From NCBI RefSeq assembly GCF_013377235.1, contig NZ_CP016226.1, forward strand, positions 2,046,001 through 2,110,000: DNA of 64,000 nucleotides. The letters run 5' to 3'. The DNA comes from Mannheimia varigena. Lineage in GTDB: Bacteria > Pseudomonadota > Gammaproteobacteria > Enterobacterales > Pasteurellaceae. The position numbers were made by a program, and so were the translations under genes. Shown here in pieces: positions 36,801 to 45,847 of the stretch; the stretch's first letter is position 1; each line of letters begins with the position of its first letter. Under the pieces are notes generated by a model. That model was not told where the DNA came from and ran no database searches. It saw only the letters and a list, made by a program, of their open reading frames with translations.

Positions 36801-37094
36801 TTAAAGAGATCTTAATGAGCCTTTAGGTAATACAGCAACCACGAAATCACGCTTAATGGTTACTTCAGTTGTGTCGTTTAATGCGATAACGATGTTATCA
36901 TTATCTGCGGTTACTTTTGTAATTTTACCGATTAAACCACCACTGGTTAATACCTCTTCGCCTTTTGCTAAGCTTGCAAGTAATTCACGTTGTTGTTTTT
37001 GACGTTTTGCTTGTGGGCGATAAATCATAAAATAGAAAATTGCACCGAAAACAATCAGAATAAAGATCATTTCCATTCCGCCACCTTGTTGCAT
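36801..37094 (-). CDS. yajC: Preprotein translocase subunit YajC
   Basis: YajC is a small single-span inner-membrane protein that associates with SecDF and YidC. The 97-residue protein has one hydrophobic helix (FILIVFGAIFYFMIYRPQAK near 10-29) with the family RPQ motif just after it, then a small cytosolic domain (GEEVLTSGGLIGKITKV). It is the first gene of the operon here; tgt, which often precedes it, is not present, and the region upstream is shared with the divergent ytfJ. Confidence 0.95.
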   Translation of the reverse strand: MQQGGGMEMIFILIVFGAIFYFMIYRPQAKRQKQQRELLASLAKGEEVLTSGGLIGKITKVTADNDNIVIALNDTTEVTIKRDFVVAVLPKGSLRSL

Positions 37095-37286
37095 AAAAAC
37101 TCCTTAAATTGTGTTAAGTGGTATAAAAAATTGATGTTATAAAAACGCCTGCTAAAATACCACAAATTCAATGAATTAACGAGTAGAAAAATTCATCGAA
37201 TGCTTTTCTTTTAAACAAAAATTTGAGTAAAATCATTTCTTTTGTTTACAAAGTTATATCGGTTTTTATAACAACGAGGAGAAAAA

Positions 37287-37844
37287 ATGAGAAAAGTTGG
37301 AAAACTAGCGGTTATTTTTGGACTATTTTTTGCAAATATGAGTTTTGCTCATAATGTAAAATTAAATCAATCTTTGCCAGCCGTTTCGGTGGCAAAAGAT
37401 GGCGAATTAGTGATTCAATCAGGCAAAATTGCTTATAAAAGTTGGAATTCATCAGCCGTTGCCGGAAAAGTACGAGTAGTGCTTCATTTTGCAGCAAGAA
37501 GTTCAGTAAAGAGTAAAAATGCAGCCTTAATTAATACACTCAAAAATGCAGCTTTTGATCCTACAAAATATCAAACATTAACCATTGTAAATGCGGACGA
37601 TGCGATTGTGGGGACCGGGCTTTTTGTGAAAAATAATGTTGAAGACGGTAAATTAGAAAATCCACGTAGCCAAGTCGTGCTAGATCAACAAGGCAATGTT
37701 AAAAAAGCGTGGAATCTAAAAGAAAAAGAGAGTTTTATTGCGGTGTTGGATAAATCAGGCAAAGTCAAATTTGCAACGGAAGGTGCTCTTTCGTCAAAAC
37801 AGATTGAAGAAGTGATGAGCTTGGTTAAAACATTAATGCAGTAA
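37287..37844 (+). CDS. YtfJ family periplasmic protein
   Basis: A 185-residue protein with a signal peptide (MRKVGKLAVIFGLFFANMSFA) of the YtfJ family, which has a thioredoxin-like fold but no active-site CxxC; no cysteine occurs in the mature part here either. Family markers include VRVVLHFAARSSVKSKN and VVLDQQGNVKKAWNL. Function is unknown. GAGGAG precedes the ATG. It is transcribed alone, divergent from yajC, and ends at a shared terminator with galM. Confidence 0.85.
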   Translation: MRKVGKLAVIFGLFFANMSFAHNVKLNQSLPAVSVAKDGELVIQSGKIAYKSWNSSAVAGKVRVVLHFAARSSVKSKNAALINTLKNAAFDPTKYQTLTIVNADDAIVGTGLFVKNNVEDGKLENPRSQVVLDQQGNVKKAWNLKEKESFIAVLDKSGKVKFATEGALSSKQIEEVMSLVKTLMQ

Positions 37845-37850
37845 TAATTA

Positions 37851-37877
37851 TAGGCAGGTGTTACCTGCCTATTTTTT
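37851..37877. terminator. Bidirectional terminator of ytfJ and galM
   Basis: TAGGCAGGT-GTT-ACCTGCCTA forms a perfect 9-bp stem with a T run (37872-37877) after it. Confidence 0.88.
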
Positions 37878-37878
37878 C

Positions 37879-38847
37879 TCAAATCACAAACCGATAACTG
37901 ATCGTGTGGTGATAATTTTCCCCTGCCTTGGTAATGCCACCAAATTCCAACAATTCAGTTTGATTAACCGAGTTCGGGAAAAACTCTGGCTCTAACGCCA
38001 CGCCTGCATAATCTCCATATTCGCCATTAGTCAAATTCGGTTGCCCTTTTAGCCAGTTGCCAGTATAAACCTGCAAGGCAGGCATTGAGGTGCGGAGTTC
38101 CATTTTTAAATCTTCCACAGTTAAACAAGCGGTCAGATTTTCACTATTTTTTGCAAGATGAAAGGCGTGATCGTAACCTTTTACTGCTTTTTGGTCGTCA
38201 TCAGCCAATAAGTCTTGCCCGATTTTTTTAGCCGTGCGGAAGTCAAAACCTGTGCCTTCCACCTTTTTAAGCGGAGCATTCGGAATACCGCTTGAATCCA
38301 CCGGCAAATACGCCTCAGCATTAATCATCAACTTGTGAGCTAAGATATTTTCTGAACCTTGCAGATTAAAATAAGCGTGGTTGGTTAAACAAAGTGGTGT
38401 ATCTTGATTTGTTGTTGCATCAAAGCTGATTTGCAGTTCATTATCGGTTAAACGATATTCTACAAAGGCTTTCACTTCACCACCAAAGCCTTCCTCATTA
38501 TCTGCAAAAATATAACTAAATTTGACCGCTTGTTCGCTCTGGCTTTCCACCTTCCAAACTACTTTATCACCGCCGAGCGTGCCGCCGTGCAAATTATGAT
38601 TGCCATTGTTTTTGGCAAGCCGATAGGTTTTGCCGTTAAGCGAAAATTCCGCATTGGCAATGCGGTTGGCGTAACGCCCAATGGTTGCCCCAAAGAAAGC
38701 GGTCTGTTTTTGCCAATCTTTTGCAGAAGTGGTTATTAATACTTCACGCTCTTCATTCGGTAGCTTTACCACACAAGAGAGCCAAGATGCTCCAAAGTCT
38801 GACAAAGTAATTTTTAAAAAGGAATTTTCAAGGGTAAATAATTGCAT
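37879..38847 (-). CDS. galM: Aldose 1-epimerase (galactose mutarotase)
   Basis: GalM interconverts beta- and alpha-galactose so that GalK can act. The 322-residue protein has the NRIANAEF segment, NNGNHNLHGG near 77-86 with the substrate histidine, TNHAYFNLQG near 165-174 with the catalytic histidine, and the glutamate in GVALEPEFFPNS near 288. It is the last gene of galT-galK-galM, 60 bases after galK. A USS lies within the coding region at about 38125. Confidence 0.95.
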   Translation of the reverse strand: MQLFTLENSFLKITLSDFGASWLSCVVKLPNEEREVLITTSAKDWQKQTAFFGATIGRYANRIANAEFSLNGKTYRLAKNNGNHNLHGGTLGGDKVVWKVESQSEQAVKFSYIFADNEEGFGGEVKAFVEYRLTDNELQISFDATTNQDTPLCLTNHAYFNLQGSENILAHKLMINAEAYLPVDSSGIPNAPLKKVEGTGFDFRTAKKIGQDLLADDDQKAVKGYDHAFHLAKNSENLTACLTVEDLKMELRTSMPALQVYTGNWLKGQPNLTNGEYGDYAGVALEPEFFPNSVNQTELLEFGGITKAGENYHHTISYRFVI

Positions 38848-38907
38848 AGATTATTGCCTATAAATTGTAGATGCGGGCGGATAGCATCCGCTCTGATGTT
38901 TATGGAG

Positions 38908-40065
38908 TTATACAACCTCGTGCACACCATCGCAAGCTGTGCATAAATGGAAGGTTTCTTTAATGCCTGTTTGCTTTTCATAATTTTCAGCAACGGCTTG
39001 GCGAAGATCTTCCACTTTATCATTTGGCACTAAGCATACTACACAGCCTCCAAAGCCACCGCCTGTCATTCTTGCTCCGCCATTTTTACCGATTGCTTGT
39101 TGGGCGATTTCAGCCAAGCTATCGACTTCAGGGCAGGTAATCTCAAAATCATCACGCATAGAGTCGTGCGAAGCTGCCATTAATTCGCCCAATTTAGCCA
39201 TATTATTCGCTTTTAGGGCTTCTGCAGCTTCTAACACACGCTGATTTTCGCTGATGATATGTTTTGCACGTTTATAGGCAAGTTCATTAGCATCACGCAG
39301 TTCTGCGGCTCGTTCAATAAATTGCTCTGCACTTACATCACGCAATTTTGCTTTACCGAAGAAGTGAGCGGCAAATTCGCACTGTTCACGGCGGCTGTTG
39401 TATTCACCCGTTACTAAGTCGTGCTTCACATTGGAGTTAATAATGGCGATTGAATAACCTTGTGGTTCAGGCGTTGGACTAATCTCAAGGCTACGGCAAT
39501 CGATCATTAAAAAATGATCTTTTTGTCCTAAAGCAGAGGTGAGTTGATCCATATTTCCGCAATTACAGCCGACAAATTTATTCTCTGCTTCTTGTCCAAT
39601 TAATGCAATTTGAGTATGAGAAAGCGGCAAATCTCCCAACAATTGAGCTGTTTTACCAATTGATACCTCAAGAGCTGCGGAAGAACTTAGTCCCGACGAC
39701 ATCGGTACATCGCTGGTAATCACTAAATCAGCCCCTTGTTTGAAATCAGGGCATTTTACTTGCACAAATTTCACCACACCACGCACATAGTTCGCCCATT
39801 TGTGTTCACTTGGCTCAATTGGTTGGCTTAGGTCAAATTCATCTTGTTCGTTAATATCAAGGGCGAACACTCGCCATTTGTTATCATCACGTTTAGCAAA
39901 GCTTACCGCCGTGCCGTAATTAATCGCACAAGGCATAACAAATCCGTCGTTATAATCAGTGTGTTCGCCAATAATATTCACTCTGCCCGGAGCAAATACC
40001 GTACGTTCTGCTTTATAACCAAAATGTTCTTCAAATTTTTGAACAGCAATTTCTTGTGGTTTCAT
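38908..40065 (-). CDS. galK: Galactokinase
   Basis: GalK phosphorylates alpha-D-galactose at C1 in the Leloir pathway. The 385-residue protein, close to the usual 382, has the galactokinase signature GRVNIIGEHTDYNDGFVMP near 27-45, the GHMP ATP-binding motif VPMSSGLSSSAALEVS near 120-135, and the C-terminal GGARMTGGGFGGCVV. It begins 9 bases after galT. Confidence 0.98.
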   Translation of the reverse strand: MKPQEIAVQKFEEHFGYKAERTVFAPGRVNIIGEHTDYNDGFVMPCAINYGTAVSFAKRDDNKWRVFALDINEQDEFDLSQPIEPSEHKWANYVRGVVKFVQVKCPDFKQGADLVITSDVPMSSGLSSSAALEVSIGKTAQLLGDLPLSHTQIALIGQEAENKFVGCNCGNMDQLTSALGQKDHFLMIDCRSLEISPTPEPQGYSIAIINSNVKHDLVTGEYNSRREQCEFAAHFFGKAKLRDVSAEQFIERAAELRDANELAYKRAKHIISENQRVLEAAEALKANNMAKLGELMAASHDSMRDDFEITCPEVDSLAEIAQQAIGKNGGARMTGGGFGGCVVCLVPNDKVEDLRQAVAENYEKQTGIKETFHLCTACDGVHEVV

Positions 40066-40074
40066 TCAAATTCC

Positions 40075-41139
40075 TTATTTTTCGATTTGTGGTTTCTTAT
40101 CTTTATAGTGTTTAGTATCACTTACCGCATTTAAACGTTCTGCCGCTTGTTCCGGGGTTAAATCACGCTGAGTTTCTGCCATCATTTCATAGCCGACCAT
40201 AAATTTACGTACGGTAGCAGAACGCAACAACGGCGGATAAAAATGGGCGTGCAGTTGCCAATGTGCATTTTCTTTGCCGTTAAACGGAGCAAAGTGGAAG
40301 CCCATTGAATAAGGGAAACTAATGTTAAATAAGTTATCGTAGCGAGTCGTGAGCTTTTTCAATGCTAAGGCTAAATCAGCTTTTTCCGCTTCGTTCAGAT
40401 CGGTAATCGACTTAAATTGCTTCGCTTTCGGTAGTAACAATGTTTCAAACGGCCAGCTCGCCCAGTAAGGCACAACGGCAAGCCAATCTTCCGTTTCTAC
40501 TACAATTCGCTCTTTTTTATCTAATTCACGCTTAGCGTAATCTAATAAAAGTGGTGAGCTATATTTTGCAAAATAATCGGCTTGGCATTCATCTTCAATG
40601 GTGATTTCATTCGGCAGAAAATTACTCGCCCAAATTTGCCCGTGTGGGTGAGGGTTAGAGCAGCCCATCATCGAGCCTTTATTTTCAAAGATCTGCACCC
40701 ACTGATAACACTCTTTCAGCTCATTCGCCTGTTCCTGCCAAACCGTAACCACATCGGTAATTTCATCAACCGAAAGCTGTGGCAAGGTTTTGCTATGATC
40801 GGGCGAGAAGCAGATCACACGGCTTTCGCCTTGAGTGTGGGAAATTTGGAACAGTGGATCATCATTCGCCTCTGGAGCTGGAGTGTCAGGCAACAGAGCA
40901 GAGAAGTCATTTTTAAACACAAACGGCTTGGTGTAATTCGGGTTTTGTTCACCGGTGATGCGTTTATTGCCGGGGCAGAGATAGCAAGTTGGGTCATAAC
41001 TCGGCTTTTCATCTTGCACAATTTCCTCTTGCTGCCCTTGCCACGGACGTTTAGCCCGATGCGGAGAAACTAAAATCCACTGATTTTTCAGCGGATTAAA
41101 ACGGCGGTGTGGATGATCGTTGAGGACAAACTCGCTCAT
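40075..41139 (-). CDS. galT: Galactose-1-phosphate uridylyltransferase
   Basis: GalT swaps UMP between UDP-glucose and galactose-1-phosphate. The 354-residue protein has the metal site CYLCPGN near 55-61 and the active-site HPHGQIW near 165-171 with the nucleophilic histidine. The start at 41139 is set by AGGAG 8-12 bases before it; a longer frame to 41211 would include the promoter. It heads the galTKM operon; galE is not in the window. A CRP-dependent promoter lies upstream. Confidence 0.97.
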   Translation of the reverse strand: MSEFVLNDHPHRRFNPLKNQWILVSPHRAKRPWQGQQEEIVQDEKPSYDPTCYLCPGNKRITGEQNPNYTKPFVFKNDFSALLPDTPAPEANDDPLFQISHTQGESRVICFSPDHSKTLPQLSVDEITDVVTVWQEQANELKECYQWVQIFENKGSMMGCSNPHPHGQIWASNFLPNEITIEDECQADYFAKYSSPLLLDYAKRELDKKERIVVETEDWLAVVPYWASWPFETLLLPKAKQFKSITDLNEAEKADLALALKKLTTRYDNLFNISFPYSMGFHFAPFNGKENAHWQLHAHFYPPLLRSATVRKFMVGYEMMAETQRDLTPEQAAERLNAVSDTKHYKDKKPQIEK

Positions 41140-41169
41140 ATAAAACTCCTCGAAATTAACTATATGAAA

Positions 41170-41175
41170 AGTATA
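41170..41175 (-). promoter_or_regulatory. -10 element of the galTKM promoter
   Basis: TATACT on the minus strand predicts a start of transcription near 41163, placing the CRP site centre at exactly -41.5. Confidence 0.65.
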
Positions 41176-41196
41176 GCGAAAGTGAGGAAAAATGAC

Positions 41197-41212
41197 TGTG
41201 ATATAGATCACA
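41197..41212. promoter_or_regulatory. CRP site for galTKM
   Basis: TGTGATATAGATCACA matches both half-sites of the CRP consensus TGTGA-N6-TCACA exactly. With the -10 element at 41170-41175 it is a textbook class II activator site for galT. Confidence 0.88.
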
Positions 41213-41369
41213 AAATAATGATGTCAAGCGGTCAGATTTGCGGAAAATTTTGCAAGCAGTTCTCCATTTTTGTCAGCTTGTTTTTGTGGTGATGTTTGTT
41301 GATGTTAGTGGCTTGCCCTACTAATTATTTCAATTTATATCGCAATAGCGAGCAAGTTTCACCCTATGA

Positions 41370-42455
41370 TTAAAAATCTTTCCCTTCCACATCAATAATC
41401 ATCACTTCAGATTGCGAGCCTAACCGCATCGGGACACCCCAGAAACCGTAGCCTGAGGTTACAAAATAATGCCCCAGCCCGATTTTTTCATAGCCGTAAT
41501 GTAGTCTATATATTATTTTGGTGATAATACTGGCAGGGAAAACTTGCCCTTTGTGAGCGTGCCCTGAAACTTGAATATCAATCGGTAATTTGGCGTGTTT
41601 TTCAATTTCAGTTGGGCGGTGGTCGAGCAAGAACACAGGCAATTTGGTATTTACTGATTGTAATAATTGCTCGGCAGAAGGGCGATTTTTTACTAAATCA
41701 TCATTACGCCCAACAATTGCAAATTTTCCATTAATTTCGACCGCTTGATCCCATAAAACAGTAATGCCGGCGTTACGAATAGCCTGTGCAATACTTTCCT
41801 GAGCCCCAAAGAAATCGTGGTTGCCTAGTGTGGCATAAACGCCTAATGGTGCTTTGAGTTTAGAAAATGAGTCTTGCATATTTTCTGAGCGATAAAATTC
41901 GAGGTTATCGTCCATAATATCGCCGGGTAGCAAAATCAAATCGACTTTTTCTTGATTAAAAATTTCTGCCAGTTGGTCAAGTTGTTTAGCCCCAAATAAT
42001 TTTCCTAAATGGAGATCGCTTGCCATACCAATACGGAGTAGTTTGTCTAACGGTTTATCTATTTTAATGGAATAATGAACTACCGTTGGCACATAAGCAT
42101 TGTAAAAGCCAAGCCCGATTAAGCCCAAGAAGGCAAAAGGGTAGATGACTTTCAAGCTACGATTAACGGAAGGATTTCCTTTGGTTAGTTTGTAAATGAA
42201 AGCGGTCAAAAAACTCACAAAAAATGCAAATAGCAAAAGTACCAATACAAATGCCATTACCCGAAATAGGGTAAATGTGCGAGTAACGTGCAAAATAACC
42301 ATTGTGTTAATGGCTAAAAATGTAATGAGGTGAGTGATTTTTTGGCTTCTTGCCGACAAATTAAACAACCAGCCGATTGTTTTTGCAAAGCTGTATAAAA
42401 AGAGTTGTAGTACCACAACCACAATGGCGGTGGTGATGTAGTAACGATATTCCAA
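41370..42455 (-). CDS. Membrane-anchored metallophosphoesterase
   Basis: A 361-residue protein with four N-terminal hydrophobic segments (to about residue 125) and a C-terminal calcineurin-like phosphoesterase domain: DLHLG near 151, GDIMDD near 179, GNHDFFG near 212 and GHAHKGQ near 304. It belongs with the YkuE/YaeI-type enzymes; YaeI-like proteins can cleave UDP-2,3-diacylglucosamine or other phosphoesters, but the substrate here is not known. It begins 21 bases after the stop of the second AEC gene and may share its transcript. Confidence 0.85.
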   Translation of the reverse strand: MEYRYYITTAIVVVVLQLFLYSFAKTIGWLFNLSARSQKITHLITFLAINTMVILHVTRTFTLFRVMAFVLVLLLFAFFVSFLTAFIYKLTKGNPSVNRSLKVIYPFAFLGLIGLGFYNAYVPTVVHYSIKIDKPLDKLLRIGMASDLHLGKLFGAKQLDQLAEIFNQEKVDLILLPGDIMDDNLEFYRSENMQDSFSKLKAPLGVYATLGNHDFFGAQESIAQAIRNAGITVLWDQAVEINGKFAIVGRNDDLVKNRPSAEQLLQSVNTKLPVFLLDHRPTEIEKHAKLPIDIQVSGHAHKGQVFPASIITKIIYRLHYGYEKIGLGHYFVTSGYGFWGVPMRLGSQSEVMIIDVEGKDF

Positions 42456-42476
42456 GAGTATTCCTTAAATGAGAGG

Positions 42477-43460
42477 TTAAACCCAGCCTAGTTGTCTTAA
42501 TAAAAATAGCCCGATGCTGGCACTGAACATTGAGCCAAGAGTGGTGATGCCAATTAAATTTGCTGCGGCTTCACCATCTCCACCGTAGCTTCTCGTCATT
42601 GCATAAGTAGCTGCTGCTACAGGAGCTGAGGCTGCAACAAAAACAATGCCAAGTTCCATTGGTGGCAGTTTAAACACAAATTTACCGAGCAGGAGAAAGA
42701 AAATTGGGGCGAAAATTAACCGAATGGAAGCGGAAAACAGCACGATTTTATTAATGGTACTTTCTGCTCCTTGATTAAATTGCTTCAACTGTTTGAAATT
42801 AATGCTTGCTCCTGTACAAATTAAAGCGAGTGGGAGTGTTAAGCTTGCCATTAATTTGCCAGCGGATTCAAGCGGTTTGGGAATTGAAGCAGCTAATTCA
42901 AAATAGTTAAAAATTAAGCCTGCAATTACGGCTAAAATCAATGGATTTTTCAAAATCGAAAGGAGCAATCTACCCACATTGATTTTTTTCTCGCTCAATG
43001 ATGAAGTTAGCGTAATCACCGCCAGCACATTAAAGGTAATCACTAAGCAGGAAATATAGACCGAAGCAGCCGCTAAGGCTTTATCACCATAGGCATTGAG
43101 GATTAAAGCAATGCCTAAAATTGCGGCATTTGTACGAAATGTCCCTTGCGTGAAAATACAGCGATAACGCCTGTTTTCAATGTGGCGTGCCGCCCACCAT
43201 TCCGCCCATAAATAAATTAATATCGACCCTCCCACACCGGTGGAAATTAAGCTAATTTGGCTTGAGAAATCCAACGGGCTTTTTAGCATATTGAAGAAAA
43301 TCATTGGCGGTAGCGTAAAGTTAAACACTACCTTTGATGCCATATTGCAAAAGGCATCATCAATGAATTTTCGCTTGCGTAGAAAAATCCCGAATAACAT
43401 TAATAAAATGGTGGGTAATGTTACGCTAATGCTAAATTGAAGAGAGTCGAAAATATTCAT
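42477..43460 (-). CDS. AEC-family transporter, second copy
   Basis: A 327-residue inner-membrane carrier of the AEC family with about ten hydrophobic segments. It has FNFTLPPMIFFNMLK near 47-61, QGTFRTNAAILG near 105-116 (the central polar motif of each half) and APVAAATYAMTRSYGGD near 280-296. It is only distantly like the carrier after fdhD. E. coli YfdV is a comparable protein. The ribosome site AAGGAGG at 43490-43484 is about 23 bases from the ATG, unusually far, and lies in a perfect hairpin. Confidence 0.83.
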   Translation of the reverse strand: MNIFDSLQFSISVTLPTILLMLFGIFLRKRKFIDDAFCNMASKVVFNFTLPPMIFFNMLKSPLDFSSQISLISTGVGGSILIYLWAEWWAARHIENRRYRCIFTQGTFRTNAAILGIALILNAYGDKALAAASVYISCLVITFNVLAVITLTSSLSEKKINVGRLLLSILKNPLILAVIAGLIFNYFELAASIPKPLESAGKLMASLTLPLALICTGASINFKQLKQFNQGAESTINKIVLFSASIRLIFAPIFFLLLGKFVFKLPPMELGIVFVAASAPVAAATYAMTRSYGGDGEAAANLIGITTLGSMFSASIGLFLLRQLGWV

Positions 43461-43476
43461 TTGATTAACTAAGATG

Positions 43477-43503
43477 ATATTCCTCCTTAAATAGGAGGAA
43501 TAT
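43477..43503. promoter_or_regulatory. Perfect hairpin over the ribosome site before the AEC gene
   Basis: ATATTCCTCCT and AGGAGGAATAT form an 11-bp stem with a 5-base loop. On the minus-strand RNA both AGGAGG-type sequences are inside it, upstream of the AEC start. It may be a control element or a chance stem. Confidence 0.5.
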
Positions 43504-43534
43504 AAGCGGTTATTTTTACTCGAAAGTTTGTAAA

Positions 43535-44633
43535 TTAAAGCCCTGCTTTCAAACTCGCCTCGACAAATTTATCCAAATCGCCGTCTAACACTTGCTGTGT
43601 GGTGCGGTGTTCCACACCGGTACGGTGGTCTTTAATGCGAGAGTCGTCCAACACATAAGAGCGGATTTGGCTACCCCAGCCGATGTCGGATTTGTTATCT
43701 TCCATTGCCTGTTTCTCGGCATTTTTCTTGCTCATTTCCAGCTCATAAAGTTTCGCTTTAAGCTGTTTCATTGCTTGATCTTTGTTTTGATGTTGCGAAC
43801 GACCATTCTGACACTGCACCACAATGCCGCTCGGCATATGGGTAATTCGTACCGCCGATTCGGTTTTATTGACGTGCTGACCGCCCGCCCCCGAGGCACG
43901 ATACACATCAATGCGGAGATCGGCTGGGTTGATGTCAATGTCGATATCGTCATCGACTTCGGGATAGACAAATGCCGCCGAGAACGAGGTGTGACGACCG
44001 TTGTTCGCATCAAACGGGCTTTTACGCACCAAGCGGTGAATGCCGGTTTCGGTTCTAAACCAACCGTAGGCGTAGTCGCCGGAAATTTTCACGGTCGCCG
44101 ATTTGATCCCTGCCACATCGCCGTCGGAGGCTTCCATCAGCTCCGCTTTAAAGCCTTTGGATTCCGCCCAACGCAGGTACATTCGCAGCAACATTTCCGT
44201 CCAGTCTTGGGCTTCCGTACCGCCCGATCCCGCTTGCAAGTCCAAATAGCAATCGGCACTGTCGTGCGGGCCGCTGAACATACGCTTAAATTCCAAATCC
44301 GCCAGTTTCTTCTCTAATTCATCGGCCTCTGCTTGGGCTTCGTTGAAAGTGTCCTGATCTTCGGCTTCCACAGCTAATTCAATCAAACCTTCCACATCTT
44401 CAATGCCTTGTTCTAATTGGCGAATGGTATTGACGATCTGCTCCAACATTGCTCTTTCTTTACCGAGAGATTGAGCTTTTTCCGGCTTATTCCACACATC
44501 CGGCTGTTCCAACTCGGCATTCACTTCTTCTAAACGCTCGACTTTGTTATCAAAGTCAAAGATACCCCCTGATAACTTTAGTACGTTCTGCCAAGTCCGC
44601 TAATTGGGTTTTGATTGGGTTTAATTCAAACAT
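43535..44633 (-). CDS. prfB: Peptide chain release factor 2, programmed +1 frameshift
   Basis: RF2 ends translation at UGA and UAA codons. The first 25 codons (start ATG 44633) end at an in-frame UGA (44558-44556); a +1 shift at CUU-UGA-C continues the protein to 43535. The full product is 365 residues, the same as in E. coli. The anticodon-like SPF and the catalytic GGQ (SGAGGQHVNKTES) are present. When RF2 is scarce, UGA is read slowly and the shift raises RF2 output. The gene is divergent from selD, itself read through a UGA. Confidence 0.96.
44555..44570 (-). promoter_or_regulatory. prfB frameshift signal
   Basis: On the RNA AGGGGG-UAU-CUU-UGA-C: an internal Shine-Dalgarno (44570-44565) three bases before the slippery CUU, then the UGA. 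This is the canonical RF2 element. Confidence 0.95.
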
Positions 44634-44706
44634 TATTTTATTCCTTTTAATAAGTTTAACGGGCGAACACAATGGCTCGCCCTATATAAATTGAGGTAAT
44701 TATACC

Positions 44707-44766
44707 GCAAGCGGTCAAATTTGCGGAATTTTTTGCAAAAATTAGGCGTAATTTTGCCGCTTGTTA
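44707..44766. repeat. USS pair between prfB and selD
   Basis: GCAAGCGGTCAAATTTGCGG at 44707-44726 and GCCGCTTGT near 44757-44765 are inverted copies in the divergent promoter region, with TTTTTTGCAAAAATT between. Confidence 0.6.
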
Positions 44767-44769
44767 GCC

Positions 44770-44775
44770 TATAAT
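44770..44775 (+). promoter_or_regulatory. -10 element of selD
   Basis: A perfect TATAAT lies 31 bases before the selD ATG; no good -35 is seen. Confidence 0.5.
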
Positions 44776-44806
44776 AAGCACAATTTTGATTCATTATGGA
44801 GGCGGA

Positions 44807-45847
44807 ATGTCTGAACCGATTAGATTAACCCAGTTCAGCCACGGGGCGGGTTGAGGTTGTAAGATTTCTCCTAAGGTGTTAGGGACAATTTTACAAACGC
44901 AACTTGAGAAATTTGTTGATCCGAATTTGTTGGTTGGCAACGAAACAGCGGACGATGCGGCGGTGTATGATCTTGGCAACGGTCAGGCGATCATCAGCAC
45001 CACGGATTTCTTTATGCCGATTGTGGACGATCCTTTCGATTTCGGGCGGATCGCCTCTGCCAATGCGATTAGCGATATTTATGCGATGGGTGGCAAGCCG
45101 CTGATGGCGATTGCGATTTTGGGCTTCCCGGTGAATAAATTGCCAGCGGAAGTTGCTCAGCAAATTGTGGATGGCGGTCGTTTTGCTTGCCAGCAGGCAG
45201 GCATTGCCTTGGCAGGCGGGCATTCGATTGATTCGCCCGAGCCGATTTTTGGTTTGGCGGTCACCGGCATTGTGCCGACTGAACGTGTGAAACGTAATGC
45301 GTCTGCGGTGGCCGGTTGCGAGCTGTTTCTCACCAAGCCACTCGGCATCGGCATTTTAACCACTGCTGAGAAAAAAGGCTTGCTGAAGCCTGAGCATCAA
45401 AATTTGGCAAGCGAGGTGATGTGCCAAATCAATTTGATTGGAGCGAAATTCTCCGAGCTACCTGAAGTGACGGCAATGACAGATGTGACGGGCTTCGGGT
45501 TGTTAGGGCATTTGAGCGAAGTGTGCCAAGGCTCGAATTTGCGGGCGGAAGTGCATTTTGCCGATATTCAAACCCTAGACGGCACGAAAGAATACATTGC
45601 GTTGGGGGCGGTGCCGGGCGGAACCACTCGCAATTTTGATAGCTACGGTCATCTGATTTCAGCAATGACGGACGAACAAAAAGCGATTTTGTGCGATCCG
45701 CAAACTTCGGGCGGATTGCTGGTGGCGGTTCAGCCACAAGCGGTCGAAAAATTGAAAGATCTTGCAAAAGCAGCGAATGTGTCGCTTTTCCATGTTGGGC
45801 GATTGCTTGAAATGGACGAAAACAGACCGCTGATTGAGGTTATCTGA
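44807..45847 (+). CDS. selD: Selenophosphate synthetase, selenocysteine-containing
   Basis: SelD makes selenophosphate, the selenium donor for selenocysteine, from selenide and ATP. The ATG at 44807 has GGAGG before it and reads MSEPIRLTQFSHGAG, then TGA (44852-44854), then GCKISP. This UGA, residue 16, replaces the catalytic cysteine of the family (Cys17 in E. coli), followed by the essential Gly-Cys-Lys. H. influenzae SelD likewise uses Sec. The full protein is 346 residues, and a SECIS-type hairpin follows the UGA. The stop overlaps nudJ by one base (TGATG). Confidence 0.95.
44852..44895 (+). promoter_or_regulatory. Selenocysteine UGA and SECIS hairpin in selD
   Basis: After the UGA, UGUAAGAU (44858-44865) pairs with AUUUUACA (44888-44895). 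Inside it, CCUAA-GGUG-UUAGG (44870-44883) forms the apical stem-loop, with a bulged U below it (UCU against GA). A GGU-type loop about 21 bases from the UGA plus a bulged U are what SelB needs. Confidence 0.8.

Noticed and set aside
43592..44317. 241-residue frame antisense to prfB
   Set aside because: Mirrors prfB codons and has no homology I recognise; a shadow frame.
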